This document shows, in pieces, positions 1-8,421 of a stretch of 49,071 nt of DNA. Source of the stretch: Legionellaceae bacterium (GTDB lineage: Bacteria > Pseudomonadota > Gammaproteobacteria > Legionellales > Legionellaceae); NCBI GenBank assembly GCA_030148065.1, contig JASBUC010000052.1, positions 1 to 49,071 of the forward strand, read 5' to 3'. Positions within the stretch are counted from its first letter, which is position 1, and every line of letters starts with the position of its first letter. The notes beneath the pieces are model-generated. The model made no database searches, was not told the DNA's origin, and saw only the letters and a program-made list of their open reading frames with translations. A program made the position numbers and the translations under genes.

Positions 1-839
1 GGTGTTTTGCTCACTGGGTAGTGTGTTTTAAACAACTTATCCCAAATGGATAACACAAAGCCAAAGTTTTTATTAATATGAGGGGCTAAAGAGCTGTGAT
101 GAATTTGGTGCTCGGCAGGACTTATACAGAAATAACTAAATGGTTTTGGCCAAACGAGCCAGAGATGGGTATGCCGTAGTTGAAAGCCTGTTAAATAAAA
201 GATCAGTAAAAATATGTTCACCCCCTCAAAAGAATACGCCTGAAAGTCGCTGATGAAGAAGGTGGCAAGACGGATTGCTATGAAACTAAGAAAACCCGCT
301 GTCAGTGCGGTGAGCCCATCATCGAGTGGGTGAAAACGAAACATGGTAAATGGTGTGAGCGTTTTTGCTGAGTGGTGTACTCTGTGAAATAACCATAAAG
401 TTGGCACATGATGAAAGGCATAGTGAGCAATGAAAATGCCAAAGTCCATGCATAAAAAAATAACGATGGTGGCTAAAATTTTATTACTGCTGGTGCCAGA
501 AAAAAAGCCTTGGTATTCTGTAAACAGCTTAAGGATCCCATGATCCATCAAGTTCGTTGCTAAAAGATAGGAAATTTGCACAACGGATCGCATCAACAAA
601 TAATAAATCAGACTGTTGATTGCAAAGAAACGAATGTCTAACCACATGCTCTGTTTATTTAAAGGGCGATTAAATAACATGGATTGCAGGCTTGCCAGCG
701 AATAATTTTTCCGATTCCTTAATAGAAACAAGCAGGCGACAATAATGATAAAGGGAATAAAATACAGCCAATAAAAACGATTAGAGGCATGAGTGAATTG
801 CTTGAAGGGAATAAATAATAGTGTGTCGATAGAAGCCAT
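1..839 (-). CDS. Sterol desaturase / fatty acid hydroxylase family protein (partial, C-terminus beyond window)
   Basis: I translated this minus-strand frame by hand; it is open from 839 to the window edge, so the C-terminus is missing. The N-terminus is hydrophobic (residues 8-35), followed by further membrane segments. It carries the histidine clusters of the membrane di-iron hydroxylase/desaturase superfamily: HYAFHH near base 420, HRVHHS near 380, and HQIHH near 110. These are the HX3H, HX2HH and HX2HH ligands of a di-iron centre that oxidises lipid or sterol substrates in the membrane. The substrate cannot be told. ATG 839 is the first Met; a GTG at 902 in the same frame would add 21 residues and has a GGAG-like stretch about 13 bases upstream, so the start is uncertain. 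The family call is firm. Confidence 0.85.
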   Translation of the reverse strand, partial: MASIDTLLFIPFKQFTHASNRFYWLYFIPFIIIVACLFLLRNRKNYSLASLQSMLFNRPLNKQSMWLDIRFFAINSLIYYLLMRSVVQISYLLATNLMDHGILKLFTEYQGFFSGTSSNKILATIVIFLCMDFGIFIAHYAFHHVPTLWLFHRVHHSAKTLTPFTMFRFHPLDDGLTALTAGFLSFIAIRLATFFISDFQAYSFEGVNIFLLIFYLTGFQLRHTHLWLVWPKPFSYFCISPAEHQIHHSSLAPHINKNFGFVLSIWDKLFKTHYPVSKT

Positions 840-1144
840 GGTCTGCTGTGCGCTGGAGCTCTTTTCTTTCAATATACGCCAAATCTGAAATAATTCATTC
901 ACAATCCCTATAAAACTCCTCGCGGATGTTCAAGTCATCTCGGCAACACCTTGGAGTGTTGCGTAAATTTTGATATTATTGCTCTTTTTTAAGTTAGCGA
1001 TAAGAGTAGCTCATGACAACGCCATTGCTTGAGAGGTTGTTTTATAAACGATCAGCTGGTTCTTGAGAACAACCGATCTTTGTCATTTGATAAGCCAAGG
1101 GCTTTTCGCTAAACTGCCATTTTTTTTTACAATAGGATAATGAT
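840..1144. other. Intergenic region between divergent genes
   Basis: Three hundred bases with no convincing gene apart from a possible 5' extension of the desaturase to 902. It must hold the promoters for the two flanking divergent genes. On the plus strand TTGGAG (951-956), 17 bp, TATTAT (974-979) is a weak promoter candidate. A hairpin around 1050-1079 contains the palindrome GTTCTTGAGAAC. No terminator run of T follows it. Confidence 0.35.
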
Positions 1145-1420
1145 ATGCCAGGTCCAGATGATGCCCCAAAAGGGCAAAAGAACCCTTCATCGAATGCCAC
1201 AAGCGATCAAAAAGCAACTCGCTGGCAGAGAGATCCTAATAATGGACTTGCCAGTATCATGCATGGTTGGTTGCAGCCCGAAGAGAGCGAACCGAGCTTG
1301 CAAGGAAATAGACAAAAGCGTTCATCAAATGAAAAGACTGCTACTTCTGCGAACAGACAGGAGTCAGTAATATATGACAAAGACGATTATAAAAGTGAGC
1401 TATCCTGCTACGATTGGTAG
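1145..1420 (+). CDS. Small hypothetical hydrophilic protein (91 aa)
   Basis: Not recognised. The 91 residues are strongly polar (many N, Q, S, K, E), with no hydrophobic segment, signal peptide or zinc motif, so a soluble and probably largely disordered protein. ATG 1145 is chosen because AGGA lies 7 bases upstream. An alternative frame from 1140 overlaps but its ribosome site is worse. The stop lies 5 bases from the 3' end of the convergent giant gene. Composition resembles the disordered 126-residue protein at 45505, but I see no alignable motif. Small size and lack of homology leave a real chance that it is spurious. Confidence 0.45.
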   Translation: MPGPDDAPKGQKNPSSNATSDQKATRWQRDPNNGLASIMHGWLQPEESEPSLQGNRQKRSSNEKTATSANRQESVIYDKDDYKSELSCYDW

Positions 1421-1425
1421 ATAAA

Positions 1426-4400
1426 TCAAATGATGTGCTCGGTAGCCAACTCATCTAATTGCTCATCCAGCAAGGGCTTTGACTGCTCCTTACTAGCAAA
1501 GAAGGAAGACGTGCGCATTGGCAGACTTTTACCTAGCGAGACGGCATTGATTCGTATTTCTAGAGAGCGAAGCATTTCTTCGATGTCTTCTAGTGAGTGA
1601 CTGATGACTTCAGAGTTTAGAAACAGCTCAAATTCTTCGTTGATGTCACTGTTTTCTGAGTCCTCTTTTATGCGTTGAAAGGCTTTAATGCTTCGCTCCT
1701 CGGTTGCTTCTTGCAAGGCCTTTAATAGCTCACTACTTTTAACCGAGTTATGAGATCTCGCCTTCCAATCATGAAAAAAGACCCGCTGTTTTTCTTGTTT
1801 GCTAAGTAACTTATCTTTAAATACCGCAATCGATTTTATCTTATCGCGAACTATTTTTAATTCACCCTTAATTAACTCAGCCATCTTATCCATTAGGGGG
1901 ATGATTTCGTGGTAAGGATCGGCTGAGGAAATGTTTGAAAGGATTTTGTTTTTTTCAATGGACTTTCGATAATTTTTTAAAATATCCATATATTCATTGA
2001 GCATGTTGGTTAGGTGTTTTTTTTCATCCAAATAGAGGGTGCAAAACCGTCTAAGTTGTCGATGAATCAGCCGAATGGGTGCTGACTTTTTTTTGTTTCG
2101 ACTGCCTCTAGATACGTTGCACAATGATGGGCCTAATTGATAGGAAGAGGGTTCTTGAGTGTTTTCTAAAATTGAGGCTTTCTCTTTCTGGCTTAGTTGT
2201 CCTGCCCATTTTAGTTTGTCGCAGAGTAACAGTGAGTTTAACGAATGATTTTTTCTACTTAGCTCCAGATCTCGGTTTGGTTGATGAGCGTCTTCTAGCT
2301 CTTGGAAGGCGGCTAAAATAAGCTTGGTTGAGAGCATGATGGCTTTAGGGACAGCTTTGCTCTTGGCAGACTCCGCAAGGTTAAATTGCATGGAAAGATC
2401 ATCGAGTTCTTCCGGGGTTAAACTAGTTTTAAAGTCGGTGATAATAAAGCGAGAGACAACACTTAAGGCCCAGAGTCCCCAATTTAAAAAAAGGCTGCTA
2501 TTTTGGCTAAGTAGTTCTTTTTGGAGTCGTTCTTTAATATGAGCTCTTAACTGCTCTTTGGACTGATGTGAATAGAGGGCAGCTCGTTCGATAACCTCTT
2601 CTATGCGATGACGCGTTAGCAAACGAATGGATTCGGCCTCTTCTTTATTGAGAGCCGCATTAGGAGCAGGTAAGGGAAGAGGGTCGTCCAATTCAGTAAT
2701 AAGTTTTTCGATTTGTCGTTTGGCATCATTTAAACGAAGAATGGTTAAGTCATTGCGGGTGATGGTCTTGGTATCAGTGCTACAGATTTTTTCAATGTTT
2801 TGCAAACTATGTTCTACTTCTCGTAAATCGTTGCTGGTGCGGTAATGCTCTTGTACTAAGCGTTTAACTTCTGCTGCCATCGACATGCTTGCGACCACAT
2901 CTCCTGATGCCACTCGGATAATTTCTTCACGTGCATCTCTGGCAATTCTTGCATACTCTGCGGCTTGACTTAATGACAACGGGTCACTCCCCAAGGCTTC
3001 TATTTTATCAAGAGCCTCTTTTTGAACCTTCTTCGCTTTATCAAGTGCTTCTTGGTTAACGTCTGCTTCGAATTTTTTTGCTTCCCTTTTTAAGCTTAAC
3101 AAGGTTTCATTCAAGCTGGTTTTTCTTGTTCGAAACACCGTACTTTGTTTATAATCGCTCTCTGGAAGTTGACTTGTTAAATGTTGAATGCGGCGATTGG
3201 CAGCAGAAAGTTTTGCCGCTGTGAAGCGATGGTTCTTGTCAGGGTTCTTTTCTTGGTAGTCTGTTTCGATGTCTTTTAAAAGCTTAAGGAGCTCCTCTCT
3301 TTTTTCTAGAATAACGCTTTCATCATGAATGATGCGATCTCTCATGTGGTAATACCAAAAAGGTTTTTTAAGTTTTGTACTATTTTTTAGTCGCCTTTTG
3401 GCTTCTTTTTGATGAGCTTTTGCTACGGCAATGGCTTTTTCTGCTTTCTTTGCTTTTTGCAGAGCATCGGCACTCAAAGGAACTTCTTGACCATAGTAAT
3501 ACGCAACATTCTGACTCAGCGAGTCAATGCCAAGAGATGACAAGATATCAGTAAAAACTTTATGTAATTCATTTAAGTAGCAATCAATTTTCTTTACACG
3601 AGCTAACAAAGAGCTGGGTTTTTTATTTTGAAATTCAGTCATAGTGCTTGCAAGTATTTCTTCAAATACTTGTGTGGTTGGTCGTTCTATGTCATCACTT
3701 TTTTGTTCATTGCTAGAAAAATTATCCTGATCGATTGACTGCCCGACACGCTCAATTTGGGCATTTGAGTGCTCAGCGTTTTCCTCTGATGAGGAAGGGT
3801 TTTGTAAGCCTGGTTCAAAAACGCTCTCATGTTTTATACTTTGGCAGCCAAAATCAAAGCAACTGATTCGAGAGTGACGCCCTTTGGGTTCATAGGGCAC
3901 TAACAGTTCTCTTTCCTCTGCGTCTTGCTTGCTTGAAGTACAATTACTAGCAAGCGTTTCTTCTAGTTTTTTTTGATTATTCTTTAATAAGACTTCCACC
4001 TGTTTGATAATGCTCCTACTCCAATCACAGTCTTGTTCTGCCTGAAAAATCAAATCACAAGTTGTGTCGTAGCGATTGGTTTTCTGTCGATAGACAAAGT
4101 TTTTAGTTAGGGTTGGGGCTTGTAGATCTTCTGCTTGGTTGGTCACGTTATGCAGTAGTGACCAGCTAAACTCTAAATGTTTGGCACTTGTTTCATACAA
4201 CTCTTTTTGTTTTTTGACCATTTTATCCATCTTGTCTGACTCAAGGTGTTCAGCAACGGGGGCATCTCTTGTGGCGGCTATGGTTTCTCGAGCAATGTGT
4301 AGAGCATCACTTGCTAATTTTAAATATTGACCTCGGCTCGACAAACTAAGGTGCTTTATTGCTCGAATAAGTTGTTGTACGGCAAGCGTAATGTGTTCGG

Positions 4401-5808
4401 CTGATTTAGCTGCTCGGTATTGTTTTTTTCGTCTTTGTGAAAAATCTTGATCATGTTCATTGAGCTCTGCTTGTATTCGTTGTGCTTTTTGTATTTCTTG
4501 ACGCACATCCGCTTCAGCTCTTTTTGCATCAAATTGATAAGCGATGTTTTGGCGGTTCTCAATGTAATCTTCTAACTCTTCTTGCTCTTTCTTAGTAAAT
4601 ACGCCTTGTTTTTTAAAATATTTATCCCAGTAATTTTGTTCCTTGGTGAGTTCGATATGAATATGAGAGCTTCTTTCTTGCCAGAGGTGATCGCGCTCTT
4701 TCGTCCATGAACACTCATGCCGCTCTGCGGCAAACACTAGGTCGGCGGTGGCTTCTTTATCAGCGTTAGATGGTTTTAAGATCATGTCATGCGAGAGATC
4801 TTCTTTAAAAAATCCTGGAATTAAGCGGAGCAGGGCTATAACGTGTTCATCTTCTAAACTTTGATCAGTCAGATAAGTGCCATGCCCAAGCCCCAAGTGA
4901 AAGGGAAGCTCATTGGGGGCAAGTAATAGCATCGGGCTCTCATTTTCACCTTCTAGTTGCCTAAATGAGGTTTTCTTAGATTGAGAGCCTGAAATAACTT
5001 CACCTCGACCATTTAAGATAAGCGAATGGTTGATGGCATCAACAATCGAATAGCAATGATTGCTTTTGTGTTTCCCTAATAGGAAACGAGTGGCAGGTCC
5101 ACACCGTTCAATAATGTCATTGCATTCTTGGTCAATGTCTAGAGTGCGATGATAGCCATTTTCCCAGGTCATCCGCCAATCTTTATATCGTATCGAACTA
5201 GGAGCCGGAAAGGCGGCATCTACGAGGGCATCAATTTTGTTATTGTTGCCACGAAGCTTCTCTATGGCAAAGGCTTCCATTGCATCGGCTAAAAATTGTG
5301 CCAATCGCATGTAGCCGTCAGTGCCACCATTAAGGCGAAAAAGTAAAAATTGCAAACGAAAACCGATGATTTCAGCTACTCGTGTGGCAATGATGTCGTG
5401 CTGTTCTTCTTTAATGTAGAGCCCAAGCTTTGAGGACTCAATTTTTTCTTTGAGTTCTTCGGAATTTATTGTTTCGATGTCATGTTTGATGTATTCGGTT
5501 GCGGCGGTGCCACCCAAGGCAGCCAAGGTACTTGCCGCAACGCCTATACTGCCGGGAACACTTGCACCAATTTTTTGAGCCTTTTCCGTCGTCGTTTCTG
5601 CTTTTTTTAGGCTCTCTTCTTTTTCTAAGATGACGGTTTTGTGGTATTCCTCTAATTCAGCGTTTAGTAACTTTCGCTCATTGAGTTTTCGAAGGTAGGC
5701 TCGTACTCTCCTTTGCAGTTCTCGCTCAAATTCCGTTCGTTTATGCGCCATGCGACTAACAATTAACTTTCTATCGCGCGCGGTCATGCGAATAATAGGC
5801 ACTGCCAT
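1426..5808 (-). CDS. Giant coiled-coil protein (1460 aa), candidate secreted effector
   Basis: Unrecognised large protein. Residues about 20-80 are basic/acidic coiled coil, 86-105 form a Gly/Ala-rich hydrophobic stretch, 150-345 look globular, and most of the rest is charged heptad-like helix (EEL, KKAEKAI, QKEAKRRL). The C-terminus is Glu-rich (LDEQLDELATEHII), as in many Dot/Icm substrates. Internal duplications are visible: residues about 357-370 (ADLVFAAERHECSW) match 586-598 (CDLIFQAEQDCDW), and a segment opening LSLS at about 489 matches one at about 945. No catalytic motif is evident. ATG 5808 is used; a TTG two codons upstream is possible. A CTCATT/AATGAG hairpin sits in the leader. 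It stands alone, with small intergenic gaps. A host-directed scaffold is my inference from architecture; an unexported structural protein is the alternative. Confidence 0.85.
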   Translation of the reverse strand: MAVPIIRMTARDRKLIVSRMAHKRTEFERELQRRVRAYLRKLNERKLLNAELEEYHKTVILEKEESLKKAETTTEKAQKIGASVPGSIGVAASTLAALGGTAATEYIKHDIETINSEELKEKIESSKLGLYIKEEQHDIIATRVAEIIGFRLQFLLFRLNGGTDGYMRLAQFLADAMEAFAIEKLRGNNNKIDALVDAAFPAPSSIRYKDWRMTWENGYHRTLDIDQECNDIIERCGPATRFLLGKHKSNHCYSIVDAINHSLILNGRGEVISGSQSKKTSFRQLEGENESPMLLLAPNELPFHLGLGHGTYLTDQSLEDEHVIALLRLIPGFFKEDLSHDMILKPSNADKEATADLVFAAERHECSWTKERDHLWQERSSHIHIELTKEQNYWDKYFKKQGVFTKKEQEELEDYIENRQNIAYQFDAKRAEADVRQEIQKAQRIQAELNEHDQDFSQRRKKQYRAAKSAEHITLAVQQLIRAIKHLSLSSRGQYLKLASDALHIARETIAATRDAPVAEHLESDKMDKMVKKQKELYETSAKHLEFSWSLLHNVTNQAEDLQAPTLTKNFVYRQKTNRYDTTCDLIFQAEQDCDWSRSIIKQVEVLLKNNQKKLEETLASNCTSSKQDAEERELLVPYEPKGRHSRISCFDFGCQSIKHESVFEPGLQNPSSSEENAEHSNAQIERVGQSIDQDNFSSNEQKSDDIERPTTQVFEEILASTMTEFQNKKPSSLLARVKKIDCYLNELHKVFTDILSSLGIDSLSQNVAYYYGQEVPLSADALQKAKKAEKAIAVAKAHQKEAKRRLKNSTKLKKPFWYYHMRDRIIHDESVILEKREELLKLLKDIETDYQEKNPDKNHRFTAAKLSAANRRIQHLTSQLPESDYKQSTVFRTRKTSLNETLLSLKREAKKFEADVNQEALDKAKKVQKEALDKIEALGSDPLSLSQAAEYARIARDAREEIIRVASGDVVASMSMAAEVKRLVQEHYRTSNDLREVEHSLQNIEKICSTDTKTITRNDLTILRLNDAKRQIEKLITELDDPLPLPAPNAALNKEEAESIRLLTRHRIEEVIERAALYSHQSKEQLRAHIKERLQKELLSQNSSLFLNWGLWALSVVSRFIITDFKTSLTPEELDDLSMQFNLAESAKSKAVPKAIMLSTKLILAAFQELEDAHQPNRDLELSRKNHSLNSLLLCDKLKWAGQLSQKEKASILENTQEPSSYQLGPSLCNVSRGSRNKKKSAPIRLIHRQLRRFCTLYLDEKKHLTNMLNEYMDILKNYRKSIEKNKILSNISSADPYHEIIPLMDKMAELIKGELKIVRDKIKSIAVFKDKLLSKQEKQRVFFHDWKARSHNSVKSSELLKALQEATEERSIKAFQRIKEDSENSDINEEFELFLNSEVISHSLEDIEEMLRSLEIRINAVSLGKSLPMRTSSFFASKEQSKPLLDEQLDELATEHII

Positions 5809-5911
5809 TGTCAATACTCTATCTCATTGATTTAATGAGAATATAGCAAAATCAACTCAAAATGCACTCTAGAACATAAACGACGTCTGAACGTTAATAA
5901 AACTGCCTACG

Positions 5912-6724
5912 TCAACGTGCTCCGCTTTCTGCGTTGTTCTGATTGGCTGTTTGTGAAGTGCAAAGCTTAAGAGTCACCGGCGTGTGATCCGATGGGCGCT
6001 CCCAAGCACGCGGTGCCCTGTCAATGGAACTACTTAGTACCTGCTCTTTGAGGGCAAGGCTCGTTAGGATTAAATCAATGCGGAGGCCTCGGTTTGCTCG
6101 GATGCTGCCAGCGCGGTAATCCCACCAAGAAAAGGAACCCTCTTCTTGTGCAAACAAGCGGAAACTGTCTGTAAAACCTAAGTCTAGAAGGGATTTGAGG
6201 GCTGTGCGTTCTTGTTCACTGACCAAAATACAATCTTTCCAAAGGGTCGCATCATGCACGTCCTTTTCTGTGGGAGCGATGTTAAAGTCACCTAGAATCA
6301 CCATCTTGGGGTAGCGTTTTAATTCTTCTTCGATGTACTCATGAAAGGCCTTTAACCAAGTTAGCTTATAATCAAACTTCTCGGACTCGAGTGATTCACC
6401 GTTTGGGACATAGACGTTCACAAGACGCAGACTGCCAAAGGTGGCAGCCAATAAGCGCTTTTGCGGATCGTTTAATCCAGGGATTTCTGTGTGGACATCC
6501 ATGCCTTCTTTTTTTGAGACGAAGGCCACACCGTTGTAGGACTTCTGACCAGAGACGATCAGTTCATAGCCCTCCTCAATAAAAGCATCGAAGGGAAAAT
6601 TTTCATCTTGAGTCTTGGTCTCTTGCAGCGCAAGGACGTCGCAGTTTGACTGCTTTAGCCAGGTAAGGACGTGCTCGAGTCGAGCGCCCAGGGAGTTAAC
6701 ATTCCAGCTGCTGATTAAACTCAT
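5912..6724 (-). CDS. xthA: Exodeoxyribonuclease III (E. coli XthA-like paralogue)
   Basis: AP endonuclease/3'-5' exonuclease of the exonuclease III family, acting in base excision repair by incising DNA 5' to abasic sites. The 270 residues span the whole domain. Visible active-site residues are Asn8 (SWNVN), Glu35 (LQETK), Tyr105 (VYVPNGE), Asp146/Asn148 (LGDFNI), Asp217 (GLRIDLIL) and the Asp246/His247 pair (PSDHTP). Spacing and the WWDYR and NRGLRID blocks resemble E. coli XthA more than its upstream neighbour does. The ATG overlaps the stop of the preceding paralogue by 4 bases, so the two are translationally coupled. It is the second gene of a two-gene unit transcribed away from the GNAT gene. 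Confidence 0.93.
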   Translation of the reverse strand: MSLISSWNVNSLGARLEHVLTWLKQSNCDVLALQETKTQDENFPFDAFIEEGYELIVSGQKSYNGVAFVSKKEGMDVHTEIPGLNDPQKRLLAATFGSLRLVNVYVPNGESLESEKFDYKLTWLKAFHEYIEEELKRYPKMVILGDFNIAPTEKDVHDATLWKDCILVSEQERTALKSLLDLGFTDSFRLFAQEEGSFSWWDYRAGSIRANRGLRIDLILTSLALKEQVLSSSIDRAPRAWERPSDHTPVTLKLCTSQTANQNNAESGAR

Positions 6725-7485
6725 AAGTCATACTCGATAATAAGTGGGGCATGATCTGAAAAGCGGGTCTCTTTATAAATTGAGACACTGCGGACTTTGT
6801 CAGCCAGAGCCTCCGTGATGACTTGATAATCAATCCGCCAGCCAACGTTGTTATCCCAGGCCCGGCCCCTGTTTGACCACCAAGTGTATTGATGTGGCTC
6901 GCTGTTCTTGACTCGAAAACCATCAATAAAACCAAGCTCACCAAAGACTTTATCAAGCCACGCTCGCTCTTCTGGTAAGCAGCCGGAGGTTTTTTGATTG
7001 GCTTTAAAGTTTTTGATGTCAATTTCTTTGTGTACGATGTTCCAGTCACCACAAATAATGACATTCTTATGTTCTTTTTTAAGGCTTAGCATGTGGGTCT
7101 CAAAAAAGTCTAGGAATTCATATTTTTTGACTTGGCGCTCATCACCAGAGGAGCCCGAAGGCAAATAAAGAGAGATCACACTTAAATCATCATAATCAAA
7201 TTGCAGGTAACGGCCCTCAAGATCACTTAACGGAAAATCAAGGACGGTGGTAATGTTCTTTGGGGCTTTCTTGGCATAGATGGCCACACCACTGTAGCCT
7301 TTTTTCTCCGCACTAAAATATTCTGCGGTATAACCTTCTGGAAAAAAGCTTTGGTCTAACTGCTCGATGTGGGCTTTGGTTTCTTGAATGCAGACAAAAT
7401 CAGGATCTTCTTGTGCAAGCCAGTCGAAAAAGCCTTTGCGGCTGGCAGCCCGAATGCCATTGGTGTTGATGGAGATAACTTTCAT
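6721..7485 (-). CDS. xth: Exodeoxyribonuclease III (ExoA/Neisseria-type paralogue)
   Basis: Second member of the exonuclease III/AP endonuclease family, 254 residues from ATG 7485. The catalytic set is complete: Asn7, Glu35 (IQETKAH), Tyr107, Asp147/Asn149 (CGDWNI), Asp219 (GWRIDYQ), Asp244/His245 (FSDHAP). Its TWWSNRGRAWDNN block is typical of the ExoA-type branch rather than of E. coli XthA. The frame extends to 7524, but residues before MKVISINTNG do not fit the family and an AT-rich TATAAA sequence lies there, so 7485 is the better start. It is first in a two-gene unit, with a 47-base divergent gap to the acetyltransferase. Having two intact paralogues back to back suggests divided substrate roles. 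Confidence 0.92.
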   Translation of the reverse strand: MKVISINTNGIRAASRKGFFDWLAQEDPDFVCIQETKAHIEQLDQSFFPEGYTAEYFSAEKKGYSGVAIYAKKAPKNITTVLDFPLSDLEGRYLQFDYDDLSVISLYLPSGSSGDERQVKKYEFLDFFETHMLSLKKEHKNVIICGDWNIVHKEIDIKNFKANQKTSGCLPEERAWLDKVFGELGFIDGFRVKNSEPHQYTWWSNRGRAWDNNVGWRIDYQVITEALADKVRSVSIYKETRFSDHAPLIIEYDL

Positions 7486-7532
7486 TTCGTTGTAGGATTG
7501 GCAATATTTTATACGAGAGAGCATTCTAATCG

Positions 7533-8393
7533 ATGTCTAGCATGGTTAAAAGGGTGAACTTAGACGGTGAAGAACTCAAACAATTAAGAGCGCTCGAGCG
7601 CTCATTGCCAGAAAGCCGTGAAGGCTTCTGCTTTGACTGGCCTTTAATTGAACGCCCAGCCAAGCATCAGAGCACTTTCTTAATTATCGAGGGCACAAAA
7701 CTTTTGGCGTATGCACGCGTTTTTTTGTTTTATCAAGACATGGCTGAAGTATTGCTCTATGCTGAATTTAATAGGCGCTCGGCTCTTTTTGCGCAATTAA
7801 TGAGTGCCGTGCGAGCATTTTTAGAGCCGAGAAACATTTCAAATGTCTTACTTCAAGGCGCCTATCATCAGCCAGACTTTTTAAAGGCGAGAGACTTTGA
7901 ACTAAAAGAGCTTGAGCTTTTGATGGAAAAACGCCTATTCGCTCAGTCGCCGGCTAACACCTTGGCAAATGAGGTAGAGGTAACTATTGCAGAGCGCTCT
8001 GATCTTGAGGCCATCTTTGCTTTGGATAAAGCCGTTTTTAAAGAGGACAATTTTATAAATTTGGGTGAACTTAGCAAACAACTCATTCTGCCCGACCGAG
8101 AGATTTTAATCCTTAAGGAGCAGACACTGCGTGCTAAACTTCATTTACGCTACGATAAGGATAAAGCCATCATTCAAAATTTATGCGTGGCGCCAGAGTA
8201 CCTTCAGCAAGGATATGGCAAGCAACTAGTCAAAGAAGCTGAGCGCCATGCCAAAGAGCGTCAATGTAAAGTCCTCTCTCTTTGGGTGGCCAAAGACAAT
8301 CGGCCTGCGGTCTCTCTCTACCATAGTACAGGGTTTCACATAGCCAAGGAGCAGAGTTACTGGCAGAAGTGCCTAGAGTTGCCTAATCTTTAA
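7533..8393 (+). CDS. GNAT family N-acetyltransferase
   Basis: 286-residue protein with a GNAT acetyltransferase domain in the C-terminal half. The acetyl-CoA motif A is at about residues 217-235 (IQNLCVAPEYLQQGYGKQL), followed by the alpha/beta segment ending LYHSTGFHIAKEQ, the typical Y-x-x-x-GF block. The N-terminal 140 residues look like a second, degenerate GNAT-like fold (STFLIIEGTKLLAYARVF), giving a tandem architecture. The substrate cannot be predicted; protein N-termini, amino acids or small amines are all possible. ATG 7533 is used, and a second Met follows three codons later. It is divergent from the exonuclease pair and lies 28 bases upstream of the patatin gene, so the two may be cotranscribed. 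Confidence 0.88.
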   Translation: MSSMVKRVNLDGEELKQLRALERSLPESREGFCFDWPLIERPAKHQSTFLIIEGTKLLAYARVFLFYQDMAEVLLYAEFNRRSALFAQLMSAVRAFLEPRNISNVLLQGAYHQPDFLKARDFELKELELLMEKRLFAQSPANTLANEVEVTIAERSDLEAIFALDKAVFKEDNFINLGELSKQLILPDREILILKEQTLRAKLHLRYDKDKAIIQNLCVAPEYLQQGYGKQLVKEAERHAKERQCKVLSLWVAKDNRPAVSLYHSTGFHIAKEQSYWQKCLELPNL

Positions 8394-8421
8394 AAACAAC
8401 CAGTCATTTTGCCCTCTTTGT

